From the NCBI GenBank assembly GCA_026390735.1, contig JAPLFJ010000034.1, positions 124,001 to 188,000 of the forward strand: a stretch of DNA of 64,000 nt. The letters run 5' to 3'. Under the pieces are notes generated by a model that saw nothing but the letters and a program-made list of their open reading frames with translations, did not search any database and was not told the origin of the DNA. Shown piece after piece: positions 38,597 to 48,653 of the stretch; position 1 is the first letter of the stretch, and each line of letters opens with the position of its first letter. A program made the position numbers and the translations under genes. The stretch is from Ignavibacteriota bacterium (lineage in GTDB: Bacteria; Bacteroidota; Ignavibacteria; Tepidaquicellales; Tepidaquicellaceae).

Positions 38597-39037
38597 CTAC
38601 TCAGCCTTTACGCCTTCAGTTTCGGCGGGTTTAACAGCTTCCAGCTCTTTTGCTTTTTCTTCAGCTGCCTTAGCTGCTTCGAATGCGGCAAGAGTTGCGG
38701 CTTTCTTTACAAAGTACTCATGTTTGTCTTTCAGGTCTTTCTTGCTCATTACTATTGCAAGATTTCTTAATATATTTTCGTCAATCCTGAATGTCTTCTC
38801 AAGTTTACCGACAACATCTGCAGGGGCTAATACCTCAAAGCAAATGTAATAACCGTTTACTTTTTTCTTTATAGGGTATGCAAGTCTTCTTCTGCCCATT
38901 CTGTCTACATTAATAATCTCTGTACCGTTCTTGACCATAAGTTTCTCGTATTTGGAGATAATTTCTTCTACAGTCGTATCTTCAAAGTTACCGTCAACGA
39001 TAATGTAAATCTCGTAATTTCTCTTAACGTTATCCAT
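38597..39037 (-). CDS. rpsF: 30S ribosomal protein S6
   Basis: 146 residues. The S6 core covers the first 100 or so (RNYEIYIIVDGNF, GRRRLAYPIKKKVNGYYICFEV, ENILRNLAIV). A lysine/glutamate/alanine-rich tail of about 40 residues follows, longer than in many bacteria. First gene of the rpsF-ssb-rplI unit. Confidence 0.96.
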   Translation of the reverse strand: MDNVKRNYEIYIIVDGNFEDTTVEEIISKYEKLMVKNGTEIINVDRMGRRRLAYPIKKKVNGYYICFEVLAPADVVGKLEKTFRIDENILRNLAIVMSKKDLKDKHEYFVKKAATLAAFEAAKAAEEKAKELEAVKPAETEGVKAE

Positions 39038-39183
39038 TTATAAGTATTTATAAGTATTTAAAAATATTTAAAGTAATAAAATTATGATTATTTAGACAAA
39101 AAATCAAGTGATTTAAACTTATAAATCACTTTATTGAGTTTAAACCGGTTTTAGTCAGAATAATCTGATTCCTTATTATAAAA

Positions 39184-39214
39184 ACGGAAAAGAGGATTCT
39201 GTCCTCTTTTCCGT
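39184..39214. terminator. Terminator downstream of tRNA-Leu
   Basis: ACGGAAAAGAGGA-TTCTG-TCCTCTTTTCCGT, perfect 13-bp stem, 32 bp past the tRNA 3' end on the reverse strand. Confidence 0.88.
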
Positions 39215-39245
39215 AAAAACAAAACGTTCTTTAATCTAAAATCAG

Positions 39246-39328
39246 TGCGGAAAGGGGGACTTGAACCCCCACGCCTACGCGGCGCCACCCCCTCAAGATG
39301 GTGTGTCTACCAGTTCCACCACTTCCGC
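39246..39328 (-). tRNA. tRNA-Leu (anticodon GAG)
   Basis: 83 nt on the reverse strand. Acceptor GCGGAAG pairs with TTTCCGC. The anticodon stem CCATC/GGTGG holds loop TTGAGGG with anticodon GAG. A long variable arm (type II) and a T-arm with GTTCAAGTC are present. The 3' CCA is not encoded (the genome reads A-CTG), unlike tRNA-Lys in this window, so it must be added by CCA transferase. Confidence 0.95.
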
Positions 39329-39499
39329 ATTCTATGGTATCTTATAAATATAAGCATTTCTATATTTTTTATCAATTTATTTCCTTATACCACAACAATA
39401 AAATTTATTCGTTCCGTAAATGCCTATAAACAACTGACAACGGAAAACGTTTAACTAATTGCCTTTTTACAGTTCCTCATAAAATATATTTTCATAAAT

Positions 39500-40657
39500 A
39501 TGAAATCATCAAGTTTTATAATATTCATTTCGATTGTATTAACTATCTACGGATTCGGCAATTTTTATGTATTCTATCACGGTTTACAGTCTTTAAGTAA
39601 TTATGGCTGGCTGAAAACAGTTTATATTCCCGTATTTCTGTTTTTCTCAATTTCTTATATCGCAGCAAGAGTTTTGCAGTCTTACCAGCATAACGGCATC
39701 AGCGACTTTTTCCTGCTTACAGGTTCGTTCTGGCTGGCTGCATTATTATACTTCTTTTTAATCTGTATCGGTCTCGATATCCTCAGGGGGATTCATCATT
39801 TTGTCAACATCTATCCGTCTTATATCACATTCAACTATGAAAAGTCTAAAATGGTGTTTTTCTTCGCATCAATAGTTTTAGTCTCATCACTTCTCATTTA
39901 CGGTTATATTAATGCAAAAAATCCAGTACTGAATAAAATTGATTTGACCTTTAACAAGGAAAACTCGAAATCCACAACCATTAATGCAGTTGTGGTTTCC
40001 GATATACATCTCGGCCCACTATCCTGCGGGAAATGGTTCGATGAAGTAGTTGAAAGGATTAATGCGCTGAACCCCGACGTAATCCTGCTCGCAGGCGATG
40101 TAATAGACGAAGACATAAAACCTGTAATTGAACGTAATCTTGGCGAACATCTTCTAAACCTAAAAGCAAAATACGGTGTATTCGCAATTACAGGTAACCA
40201 CGAATTCATAGGCGGAGTCGGACCTGCAGTTAAATATCTTCAGGAACACAATATTACTGTTCTGCGGGATACATCAGTACTCGTTAACAATCAGTTTTAT
40301 TTAATCGGAAGGGACGACAGGGAGATTGACAGATTTTCGGGTAAGCAGCGAAAACCACTCGATGAACTTATGAAGGAAGTTGATAATAAATATCCTGTTA
40401 TAGTATTAAACCATCAACCCACAAAACTGGATGAACTGGTTGGGAAAGGAATTGACCTTTCAATTTCAGGCCACACTCATCACGGTCAGTTCTTCCCGAA
40501 TAACCTAATTACCAAAATGATTTATGAAGTCAGCCGTGGATTGATTAATAAATCAGGCACATGGGTTTTCGTTTCCACAGGTCTCGGCACCTGGGGACCA
40601 CCTATACGAATCGGTAATCATCCCGAAATCGTAAACCTCATTATTAATAATAACTAA
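39500..40657 (+). CDS. Membrane-anchored metallophosphoesterase (YkuE/YaeI-like)
   Basis: 385 residues. Four membrane helices fill the first 140 residues. The calcineurin-like phosphoesterase domain then shows all five metal-binding blocks: VSDIHLG, AGDVIDED, TGNHEF, LNHQP and SGHTHHGQ. Members of this group act on phospholipids or UDP-linked lipid intermediates, but the substrate here cannot be told. The gene is solitary, after tRNA-Leu on the other strand. Confidence 0.92.
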   Translation: MKSSSFIIFISIVLTIYGFGNFYVFYHGLQSLSNYGWLKTVYIPVFLFFSISYIAARVLQSYQHNGISDFFLLTGSFWLAALLYFFLICIGLDILRGIHHFVNIYPSYITFNYEKSKMVFFFASIVLVSSLLIYGYINAKNPVLNKIDLTFNKENSKSTTINAVVVSDIHLGPLSCGKWFDEVVERINALNPDVILLAGDVIDEDIKPVIERNLGEHLLNLKAKYGVFAITGNHEFIGGVGPAVKYLQEHNITVLRDTSVLVNNQFYLIGRDDREIDRFSGKQRKPLDELMKEVDNKYPVIVLNHQPTKLDELVGKGIDLSISGHTHHGQFFPNNLITKMIYEVSRGLINKSGTWVFVSTGLGTWGPPIRIGNHPEIVNLIINNN

Positions 40658-40661
40658 AAGA

Positions 40662-40889
40662 ATCTCCCTAATGCCTACTCCCTAATCCTTATATTGGTAA
40701 ACCAGAATTTTTATCTTTAACCCTAAAAAATCTCTTTCTTTAATCTTATCTTTAACCATAAAAAAATCTCTATCTGCGAATTAGCTTGCTAATCGCTCTT
40801 TAAAATCCGTTCTTTCAGCGTCATTCCGCCGCGGCGTGTTCCATTCCTTTCTTTGACATTTTGTGCACGTTTTCACTCGTAACTGCCTG
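40662..40889. repeat. Dispersed intergenic repeat, copy A
   Basis: Shares a nearly identical 39-bp stretch (40740-40778, beginning TTAATCTTATCTTTAACC) and several shorter blocks (TCTTTCAGCGTCAT, CTCGTAACT) with 46740-46778 and its surroundings. A second partial TATCTTTAACCCTAAAAAA unit lies at about 40712. No coding potential. It fills the whole gap between two convergent genes. Confidence 0.65.
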
Positions 40890-43800
40890 CTACTTAAAAT
40901 ATTTAATTATTAATTCACCCAATAAATTACGATTTACAGGTTTTGTCATATAATCATTGCATCCTGATTTTATTAACCTTTCTCTGTCGCCTTTTAGTGC
41001 AAATGCAGTTTGAGCAATAATTACAACTGATTTATTAAACAGCCGTATTTGCTTTGTCGCTTCATCTCCGTCCATTGCAGGCATTTTTATATCCATCATT
41101 ATCAAATCAATATCGGGATTGTTCCGGCAGATATCAACTGCTTCAATACCGTTTTGAGCTGTTAAAATTTCCTTGCTGTACATTTTTACTATCAAAGAAA
41201 TATACATTCTCGAGGTTTCATCGTCTTCGGCAATCAGTATTTTCAGTTTTTTTATTTCCGGTTCTAATTTTACACTATTAACTGCGCGTTCTGTGTCGCA
41301 GATTCGCCTTGGAGAAAGTCCGCCGTGGCTAAACGACGAACTATTTTCAACTGAATAAGGAATTGTAAAATAAAATGTCGAACCTTTTCCCGCCTCGCTT
41401 TCCACCCATATTTTCCCGCCAAGAATCTCTACGAATGCTTTTGAAATTGATAATCCTAAACCCGACCCTTCATATCCGCGGGACAGACCTTCGCTTCCCT
41501 GCCTGAACCTTTCAAAAATGATTTCTTTCTGATCCTGTTCAATACCGGCACCCGTATCTTTTACATAAAATTCCAGCAGGTTTTCCTTTATCTTGCATCC
41601 GATTTCTACGTATCCTTCTTTTGTGAATTTTATTGCATTACTCACAAGGTTAGTAAGTATGCCGTAAACTTTATCACTGTCTGTGTTTACTAAGGAATCT
41701 TTTGCCTGTAAATTTTCCTTAATGAGAATCTGTATTCCTTTTTTCTCTGCCTCTGACCTGAAGAATATTTGTATGCTCTCAATATGGTCTTTAATATTCG
41801 TCACTGACAATAATAAATTCATCTGCTTTGCTTCAATTTTAGATATATTTATAATGTCGTTTATCGTATTCAGCATACGTCTGCCGCTTTTCTCAATTAT
41901 GTTTATAAACTTTTCCTGCTCTTCTCCCGTCAGATGCGGTTCTTTAAGCAACTCCGAGAAACCCAGAATGCCATTCATTGGAGTTCGTATCTCATGGCTC
42001 ATATTAGTCAGAAAGGCGGATTTTAAGCGGTCACTTTCTTCGGCCTTTTCTTTAGCCAGGATTAATTCCTGCTGCACCTGCTTTTGTTCTGTAATGTCAG
42101 TATTAAATCCATACCACGTTATACTTCCATCAGGTAATTTTTCGGGTGACGAGTTTGAATATACCCATTGGATTTCTTTGCCGGGTATTTGAACTCTGAA
42201 TTCACTCGTAAAGTATGTCATATTATTTGCCGAATACTCTATGTCCGAAATCACTCTTTCCATATCGTCAGGATATATGACCCTGGCTATCGGTGAAAAA
42301 TCCTCTAACACGTCTTCAGGAGTACATCCAAAAATATCCATTATGCCTTCAGATGCTATCGGTACGTAGTATGTCCCGTCAGGTCTCCTCGTAAACTGAT
42401 AAATCAACCCGTGTGCATTAGCAGATAGTTTCCTGAATTCTGAGTTCCATTTCTCCAAAACTTCTTCCGCTTGTTTGCGGATTGTTATGTCATAATGAAA
42501 TGCAAGAATATAGTCCTTATTATCAATATTAATCATACTGGTAACTACGTCTTGAATAATAATATTCCCGAGTTTATGAAAATGTTTAACTTCAAATTTA
42601 AGCGTTTCTCCTTTCAGGAGTCTTTCTATTCTTTCGGGAATGAGGTGATTCTCTTCAGGAATATCAATTTCACTTAAATCCATGCCATACATTTCCTCAA
42701 CAGTATATCCATGCATTTGAGCAAAGGATTCATTTACTGTAATTAATTTTTGGTTCATATCCATCAGGAAAATCCCGCTGCTCGATTTATCGAAAAACGT
42801 TTTAAACTTTTCCTCGCTCGTCTTCAGTATTTCTTCCGCATGCTTGCGCTCCGTGATGTCACGCAATGTCCAGATTCTTCCGTAGTTTTTTCCATCCTTG
42901 TCCAGGACTGGTGAAGAATATCTATCAAGAACCATACCGCTCTTAAATTCCACTTCGTCCCTGCTGGTTTCACTGGGGTTATTATATAGATACTTAATCT
43001 TTTCAAGAAATTGTTCGGGATTTTTTGCCAGGCCGGTTACGTACTGAAGCATCTTTGCTTCATCTTCATCATCCATATTATGCTGTGGAATATTGAACAA
43101 TTCAACAAAGCGGTTGTTCATTAATACAGGTTTATGATTTTTATCTACAACTAAAATCCCGTCAATTGTAGAGTTCATCTGTGCTTTAAGCAGTGCTGTC
43201 TGTGATAGCAATTTCTCCTCCGCCTGCTTCCGCTCGGTGATATCAACAATAGTGGCTATATGAAAAAGCAGTTTCCCTTCTTCATTTCGGTATGCGGATG
43301 AACTAACATCTACCCATATAACCGACCCATCTTTATGCAAATATCTTTTATTAAACCTCATCTCGTTAGTTTCGCCCGAGTTAATCCTGTCAACATTTTT
43401 TTGTGTTAGTTCAATATCATCGGGATGAGTAATATCCTGCCATTTTGTTCTTTTTAATTCCTCGCTGGTATATCCGAGCAAGTTATAAAAAGCCTTGTTT
43501 ACATTTAACTCACCATTAGGCAATGTGATTGATTTACTAACATTGGAGCTTTCGAAAACATGCTTAAATAATTCGTCGCTTTCCTTTTTAGCTAATTCCG
43601 CCTGCTTGCGCTCTGTGATGTCTTGTATTATTCCAATCATTTCTACCGGCTCACCGTTTTCATTTAATCTTAGTTCCCCAACGTCGTGAACCCAGTGCTC
43701 TGTCTTGTCTTTATTGCGGATTATTTTATATTCTTTATCAAATTTTGCTTTTTTGTCGCTTATTACCTGATGAAAATAATCAGATATAATTTTCTGCCAT

Positions 43801-45833
43801 TCCGGATGAATCAATGATATCCACCCTTCGCCCGATTTATCATAATCAGTTTCTATGCCGAATATATCATCAAGTATTTCAGAACTTGACCAATTGCCCG
43901 ATGTTAAGTCCATCGTATAAGTACCAAGATTTGCAATTGTCTGTGTCTTTTTTAAATATATTTCGTTATCCCTTATTATCTTTTCCGTCTGCTTGCGCTC
44001 GGAGATGTCACGACCGCTAATAAAAATAACAGTTTTCCCGTTTTGAATAAACTTACTCGCGGATGCTTCCACAATCACAATTGTTCCGTCTTTTCTTTTC
44101 CATCTTCTCTCGCCCATGGAAAAACCTGTACCCGATAATACTTTAGTTATATTTCTGTCTATGCTCGAGTGTTCTTCAGCAACTATGTCATACAATGTAA
44201 GAGTTCTCGCTTCTTCTATTGCATAACCTGATAATTTTAAAAATGCAGGGTTTGCATCGACAATTTGTTTTGAATATTCGTCAAATAAGTAGACGGACTC
44301 GAAAGAATTCTTTAAAATTAACCTGTATCGCTCTTCGCTCTTGTGTAATTCTTCCTCAGCAAGTTTACGCTCGGTGATGTCGTGAGCTATGCCTTCTAAA
44401 GCGACGACAATACCCGTTTCATTTGTTATATTAATTACATTCGATGTTTGCCATAACCATTTTCCGTTTTTATGCCTTACGCGGAAATCAATACCCTCCT
44501 GACGTTTTCCAGTTTCTATAATTTTTTGCAGAAATGCCGTACACATGGGTATATCATCAGAATGGACAAATTTCTGGAATGGTTGTCCCACCACCTCTTT
44601 TATCGTGTGACCCAGAAGATTTGTCCACGATTTGGAGACAAAGGTGAAAACACCATCAACTGATATTGTGAATATAATATCATGGCTATTCTCTATTAAT
44701 TGCCTGAATTTTGCTTCGCTTTCTTGTATATCAGCTGTTAATCCTTCCGCAATTTCAACAGCTCTGATACGTGTATTAAGCATAGATTTAATTAAAAAGA
44801 ATATCAATATGCTTATCACGATTCCACATATTAGAAATGCATAAATGAAATTAAGATATGACGAGTGTAAATCTGCACCTGAAAGATTTAAAGTCCAGTG
44901 TTTTCCGTTGAAATCTATCGGCAATAATTGATTTAGTGTCTCTTTAACAGAAACTGTATCACCGGTTTTTGTATCAAAAAGTAATGTTTCCGTCGTTAAA
45001 ATATCACCGTCATATATTTGTAAACGTATTCTGTTTTCGCTCTGCAAATCCCAACCACCCAAAATTCCCAGCATTAAATCGTTCATGCGGTAAGGATTGT
45101 AAACCCATCCCATTATTGCTAAACGCCTCTCTTCAACTGTATTTACCGGCATTCCCTCTTTATAAACAGGGACATACATTAATGTACCTGCCTGAACTTC
45201 CTCGTCGCCTTCCTGTACAAGTCTCACTTTACCCGAGAGCATTGCAGTATTTGAATCACGCGATTGCTCCATTGCCGCTCTGCGTACCGGCTCGGAATAC
45301 ATATCATACCCGAATGCGCGGAGATTTTTTCCTGAGAAAGGTTCTAGGTAGATTACTGAAGTATAGATTTCGCGGTTGCCTTCGGGAAACATTTTATACT
45401 CTGGGAATCCCTCTTTGCGGATTTCCTGTATATGACGTGTTAATTGCACTTTTGGAACAATTAATGAAAAACCCATACCCTGAATACCCGGAAGATTCTT
45501 ATCTATTTTTCCATTCTCTATATAAGATTTCCATTCCTCACGGGATACGTACTCATCAGACATTAGATACGAAGCACCTCCCCGTAATAATTGAGCGTGA
45601 GCAGAAAGCCTAACAGAAATACTTTTCTTTATTTCATTGCACTCAATTTCAAATTCATGTTTTAAGTCAGCATCAATTTTCAGTTTTATTATATAGGCAG
45701 TAAAACCTGTCAGTATAAATCCTGAAATCAGGAAACACCATGCAATCCAATAACCGCTTCGGTATGGAGGGAATAATGTTTTGTCTTTTTCATTCATAGT
45801 GTTTATCACTCTTTTTAAATAAATAAAATTCAT
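40890..45833 (-). CDS. Giant CHASE / seven-PAS hybrid histidine kinase
   Basis: 1647 residues; an ATG 12 codons in is an alternative start. Two membrane helices (about residues 30-52 and 325-350) flank a periplasmic CHASE domain (GIQGMGFSLIVPK, GYDMYSEPVRRAAMEQSRD, GTLMYVPVYKEG). Seven PAS/PAC units follow from about 365 to 1250, most closing with a DITERKQAE-type motif. HisKA histidine is near residue 1279 (FLTNMSHEIRTPMNGILGF). The HATPase has DTGAGIE and GSGLGLSIS. The receiver aspartate is near residue 1580 (LIMMDIKMPAMDG). It senses an extracytoplasmic ligand through CHASE and adds cytosolic PAS inputs. No regulator gene is adjacent. Confidence 0.94.
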   Translation of the reverse strand: MNFIYLKRVINTMNEKDKTLFPPYRSGYWIAWCFLISGFILTGFTAYIIKLKIDADLKHEFEIECNEIKKSISVRLSAHAQLLRGGASYLMSDEYVSREEWKSYIENGKIDKNLPGIQGMGFSLIVPKVQLTRHIQEIRKEGFPEYKMFPEGNREIYTSVIYLEPFSGKNLRAFGYDMYSEPVRRAAMEQSRDSNTAMLSGKVRLVQEGDEEVQAGTLMYVPVYKEGMPVNTVEERRLAIMGWVYNPYRMNDLMLGILGGWDLQSENRIRLQIYDGDILTTETLLFDTKTGDTVSVKETLNQLLPIDFNGKHWTLNLSGADLHSSYLNFIYAFLICGIVISILIFFLIKSMLNTRIRAVEIAEGLTADIQESEAKFRQLIENSHDIIFTISVDGVFTFVSKSWTNLLGHTIKEVVGQPFQKFVHSDDIPMCTAFLQKIIETGKRQEGIDFRVRHKNGKWLWQTSNVINITNETGIVVALEGIAHDITERKLAEEELHKSEERYRLILKNSFESVYLFDEYSKQIVDANPAFLKLSGYAIEEARTLTLYDIVAEEHSSIDRNITKVLSGTGFSMGERRWKRKDGTIVIVEASASKFIQNGKTVIFISGRDISERKQTEKIIRDNEIYLKKTQTIANLGTYTMDLTSGNWSSSEILDDIFGIETDYDKSGEGWISLIHPEWQKIISDYFHQVISDKKAKFDKEYKIIRNKDKTEHWVHDVGELRLNENGEPVEMIGIIQDITERKQAELAKKESDELFKHVFESSNVSKSITLPNGELNVNKAFYNLLGYTSEELKRTKWQDITHPDDIELTQKNVDRINSGETNEMRFNKRYLHKDGSVIWVDVSSSAYRNEEGKLLFHIATIVDITERKQAEEKLLSQTALLKAQMNSTIDGILVVDKNHKPVLMNNRFVELFNIPQHNMDDEDEAKMLQYVTGLAKNPEQFLEKIKYLYNNPSETSRDEVEFKSGMVLDRYSSPVLDKDGKNYGRIWTLRDITERKHAEEILKTSEEKFKTFFDKSSSGIFLMDMNQKLITVNESFAQMHGYTVEEMYGMDLSEIDIPEENHLIPERIERLLKGETLKFEVKHFHKLGNIIIQDVVTSMINIDNKDYILAFHYDITIRKQAEEVLEKWNSEFRKLSANAHGLIYQFTRRPDGTYYVPIASEGIMDIFGCTPEDVLEDFSPIARVIYPDDMERVISDIEYSANNMTYFTSEFRVQIPGKEIQWVYSNSSPEKLPDGSITWYGFNTDITEQKQVQQELILAKEKAEESDRLKSAFLTNMSHEIRTPMNGILGFSELLKEPHLTGEEQEKFINIIEKSGRRMLNTINDIINISKIEAKQMNLLLSVTNIKDHIESIQIFFRSEAEKKGIQILIKENLQAKDSLVNTDSDKVYGILTNLVSNAIKFTKEGYVEIGCKIKENLLEFYVKDTGAGIEQDQKEIIFERFRQGSEGLSRGYEGSGLGLSISKAFVEILGGKIWVESEAGKGSTFYFTIPYSVENSSSFSHGGLSPRRICDTERAVNSVKLEPEIKKLKILIAEDDETSRMYISLIVKMYSKEILTAQNGIEAVDICRNNPDIDLIMMDIKMPAMDGDEATKQIRLFNKSVVIIAQTAFALKGDRERLIKSGCNDYMTKPVNRNLLGELIIKYFK

Positions 45834-46275
45834 TTAAACCTGAAAATACTTTTCGGGGTTGATAGTATTTCAGATGGGCTTATACGAATTCAATAAATAA
45901 TTATACTTTATCATTCCTCGTTTATAATATCCCACTCATAAAAATAATGCATAATCAGAACTTATGTAACCGAATTGGAATTAACAAGACCTTTTTTATG
46001 TGTGAGATGTGAGCACCAAATTTGTACAAAACGAAACAGACTAACAATGAAAATTCAATGGTCAAAAATCCAACCCAATATTTTATTATTACTTGGTAAA
46101 ACTATAAATATTGATTTACATTTATTAGTTTTTGACTTGACAATTAAATTCTATTTTTGTATATTATAATATTATCAGAATACCCTGAGTTTAACTTTTA
46201 AGCATACGTAAAAATGTTTATATTTTTATTAAAATAGCTTAAATATCTGATAAAACATAGCATTCCTGTTCCACC

Positions 46276-46330
46276 CACTTCAAATACACTTGAAACGCAC
46301 TTCAAACACACTTCAAACGCACTTTCCTAT
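46276..46330. repeat. 11-bp tandem repeat, CACTTCAAACG type, five units
   Basis: Units read CACTTCAAATA, CACTTGAAACG, CACTTCAAACA, CACTTCAAACG, CACTTTCCTAT. Weaker units in the same phase (CGTTCATCTAT, CGCTTTGCTAA) extend to about 46352. Confidence 0.8.
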
Positions 46331-46568
46331 CGTTCATCTATCGCTTTGCTAATGCTTTCCCTATACTATATCATAGCCTGGAGTATACTGAATCATAGTT
46401 ATTCTATACCTATTTATATTCCCGTTAAACTGTTTTACAAATAATGAGAATTGTATAACAATAATTATATCATTTCCTCCTCTTGTTTCTTAATATTTGG
46501 TGAGAAATTAGGTTTGATGTTTATAAAATAATGGACTTTTGTTCGTTCCTTGCTCTTTTTAGCATTTT

Positions 46569-46656
46569 GTCGAAGAAAGGTCGAGGAAAGGTCGAGCGAG
46601 CGTCGAGAAAAGGTCGAAGAGCGGTCGACAAAAGGTCGAAGAGTGGTCGAAGACCA
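46569..46656. repeat. 11-bp tandem repeat, GTCGAAGAAAG type, eight units
   Basis: Exactly eight 11-bp units, every one starting GTCGA, followed by a purine-rich variable half (AGAAAG, GGAAAG, GCGAGC, GAAAAG, AGAGCG, CAAAAG, AGAGTG, AGACCA). No indels break the phase. Confidence 0.9.
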
Positions 46657-46696
46657 AATAAGAAAAAAACACGCTACTCTTTCGACTAACTGAATT

Positions 46697-46890
46697 CTGA
46701 TGCCTAATGCACACTCCCTAATCAATACGCTGGCAAGCCTTAATCTTATCTTTAACCCTAAAAAAATCTCTATCAGCGGAAATCCGCTCTTTCAGCGTCA
46801 TCCGCGTTCCAATATTCTCTTGTCATCTTGTCCGCCGCAACGGATTTTCTCTCGTAACTCTCTATTGCCTAATGCCTATTGCCTAATGCC
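46697..46890. repeat. Dispersed intergenic repeat, copy B, running into the 3' end of dnaJ
   Basis: Contains the 39-bp block shared with copy A (46740-46778) and the CTTTCAGCGTCATCCGC block. It ends in a 14-bp direct repeat (ATTGCCTAATGCCT twice, 46863-46890), which also encodes the last residues of DnaJ. Confidence 0.65.
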
Positions 46891-47789
46891 TTCAACTCAT
46901 TAAACAGTGCTGTCTCTTTCGCACTTAAATTCTTCGGTAAATCTATCTTCACTGTTAAATATAAATCACCGCTTTCGCCTGTCTTTCCATACTTCGGCAT
47001 TCCAAGTTTTGCCAGCCTGAATATCTTTCCGGCAGAACATTCCTTCGGCACATCAACTTTCACTTTTCCTTTTATCATTTCAAACTCAACTTTCCCGCCA
47101 AGAACTGCATCGTAAAGAGGCACGTTTAAGAATGCATACAGGTCATCTCCTTTTCTGTCGAAAACAGCATCGGATAAAACTTTAATAGTTATCAGTAAAT
47201 CCCCTGCCTGACCGCCCCTGATACCTGCGCCGCCTTTTCCTGCTAATTTTAATACCTGTCCGTCGGCGATTCCTGGTTTTATGTTTAACTTTATCGACTG
47301 ACCGTTATAATTAAATACTTTCGAAGTGCCGCTGTATGACTCGCGCATAGTAATCTCTATCATTGCCTGCATATCCTGACCTATCGTTGAAACACTTCTC
47401 CCGCCGCCTCTTCTCGATTTACCTCTTCCGCCAAAGAACGCATCAAAAAAATCAGAATATCCTGACATATCATCAAAGTCACCATTATATTGCTGATATC
47501 CGCCTTCTCCCTGATTTCCATACCTTCCCCAGTCAAACCCTTCGTTTCCTCCTGCCTGTTCATAATTCTGCCAGTTCGAACCGAGTTCATCATACTTCTT
47601 TCGTTTCCCTGAGTCGCTCAGTACTTCATTCGCCTCGTTTATACCCTTAAACTTTTCCTCTGCAGACTTATCTCCCTTTGCTTTATCGGGATGATACTTC
47701 ATAGCAAGTTTTCTGAACGCCTTTTTTATCTCAGCGCTGCTCGCTTTTTTATCTACTCCGAGTATTTTGTAATAATCTTTATATTCCAT
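46869..47789 (-). CDS. DnaJ-family co-chaperone of the CbpA type
   Basis: 306 residues. J-domain at residues 1-70 ([23 protein letters not shown] in [11 protein letters not shown]). A Gly-rich/Phe linker follows with [12 protein letters not shown], then two C-terminal substrate-binding domains ([19 protein letters not shown]). There is no CxxCxGxG zinc region, so it is CbpA/DjlA-like rather than DnaJ proper. The final residues (LGNRH) are encoded by an intergenic repeat. It starts 6 bp after radC and is probably co-transcribed with it. Confidence 0.93.
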   Translation of the reverse strand: MEYKDYYKILGVDKKASSAEIKKAFRKLAMKYHPDKAKGDKSAEEKFKGINEANEVLSDSGKRKKYDELGSNWQNYEQAGGNEGFDWGRYGNQGEGGYQQYNGDFDDMSGYSDFFDAFFGGRGKSRRGGGRSVSTIGQDMQAMIEITMRESYSGTSKVFNYNGQSIKLNIKPGIADGQVLKLAGKGGAGIRGGQAGDLLITIKVLSDAVFDRKGDDLYAFLNVPLYDAVLGGKVEFEMIKGKVKVDVPKECSAGKIFRLAKLGMPKYGKTGESGDLYLTVKIDLPKNLSAKETALFNELKALGNRH

Positions 47790-47795
47790 ATTGTA

Positions 47796-48533
47796 TTAAA
47801 TTAATCCTTTATCTTTTAAACTGCAGAATTTATCCTTTGTCAGTATTATATGGTCCAGCAATTCTATTCCAAGAATCTTTCCTGCATCTTTCAGTCTTCT
47901 TGAAATCCTTATGTCTTCTTCAGACGGACTTATATCACCTGAAGGATGATTGTGCGAGACTATTATACTCGCCGAATGTTTCCTGATAGCACTCTCAAAA
48001 GTTTCCCTCGGATGTACCAGACTCGCCGTCAGTGTTCCTTTCGATATTAAATCAGCATCAATAATCCTGTTTCTCACGTCAAGGTTCAGAACGAAGAAAT
48101 GCTCTTTTGAAAAATCCTCTATCTGGTCTCTTATAAAATTCGCTGCAACCTCAGGGTCGGTTATCGACTGCCTCGATAAACGCAGGTTTTCGTTATTAAC
48201 TCTTTCCTTCGAATATCTTTTCGCAAGCGTTATACACGATGTAAGTTCAGCTGCCTTTGCCATACCGATACCTTTTATCTTCATCAAATCCTGCATAGAT
48301 GCTTCAAACAGGTATTCAAGCGACCGAAACTCACCTATTATCCTCTTCGATAAATCAAGTACATGTTCGCCCTTAATTCCTGTCCGCAAAAGTATCGCTA
48401 ATAACTCATAATCGTTCATTGCCTTGGTTCCCTTCGTGAGTAACTTCTCACGGGGTCTTTCATTCTTCGGCATATCTTTTACGAACGACCGTCTTTCTTT
48501 CTTACCCTCTCCTGAATAAATTTCTTCTTCCAT
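47796..48533 (-). CDS. radC: RadC-family JAB1/MPN (JAMM) domain protein
   Basis: 245 residues. N-terminal helix-hairpin-helix region (LMKIKGIGMAKAAELTSCI) and the C-terminal JAMM metal site SHNHPSGDISPSEEDIRISRRL, with its histidines, serine and aspartate in place. The name RadC is historical: a DNA-repair role is not well supported, and the biochemical function is uncertain. It precedes the DnaJ-type gene by 6 bp. Confidence 0.94.
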   Translation of the reverse strand: MEEEIYSGEGKKERRSFVKDMPKNERPREKLLTKGTKAMNDYELLAILLRTGIKGEHVLDLSKRIIGEFRSLEYLFEASMQDLMKIKGIGMAKAAELTSCITLAKRYSKERVNNENLRLSRQSITDPEVAANFIRDQIEDFSKEHFFVLNLDVRNRIIDADLISKGTLTASLVHPRETFESAIRKHSASIIVSHNHPSGDISPSEEDIRISRRLKDAGKILGIELLDHIILTKDKFCSLKDKGLI

Positions 48534-48653
48534 AATATAAATAATAATTATAAAATCAGTTAAACCCCATAACCCGATTACATAACAAATTATTTACACA
48601 CCAGAAATATCATATATATCAACAAACAACAACCAACGAACAACGAACAGCTA

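Larger units (their letters stand above)
45834..46868. other. 1-kb repeat-rich intergenic region without a convincing gene
   Basis: Holds AT-rich DNA (45834-46270), two 11-bp tandem arrays (46276-46330 and 46569-46656), and copy B of the dispersed repeat (from about 46697). Short frames exist, but those at 46465-46725 and 46700-46903 merely translate the repeats. Confidence 0.7.

Noticed and set aside
44969-45613. 214-codon forward frame inside the giant kinase gene
   Set aside because: Lies antisense to the CHASE domain, which is clearly coding on the other strand.
46276-46656. Tandem arrays considered as a CRISPR remnant
   Set aside because: Units are 11 bp and contiguous, without spacers, and no cas gene is present.
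46465-46725. 86-codon reverse-strand frame across the GTCGA array
   Set aside because: It translates the tandem repeat (serine/arginine-rich) and flanking AT-rich DNA; no ribosome site or family resemblance.
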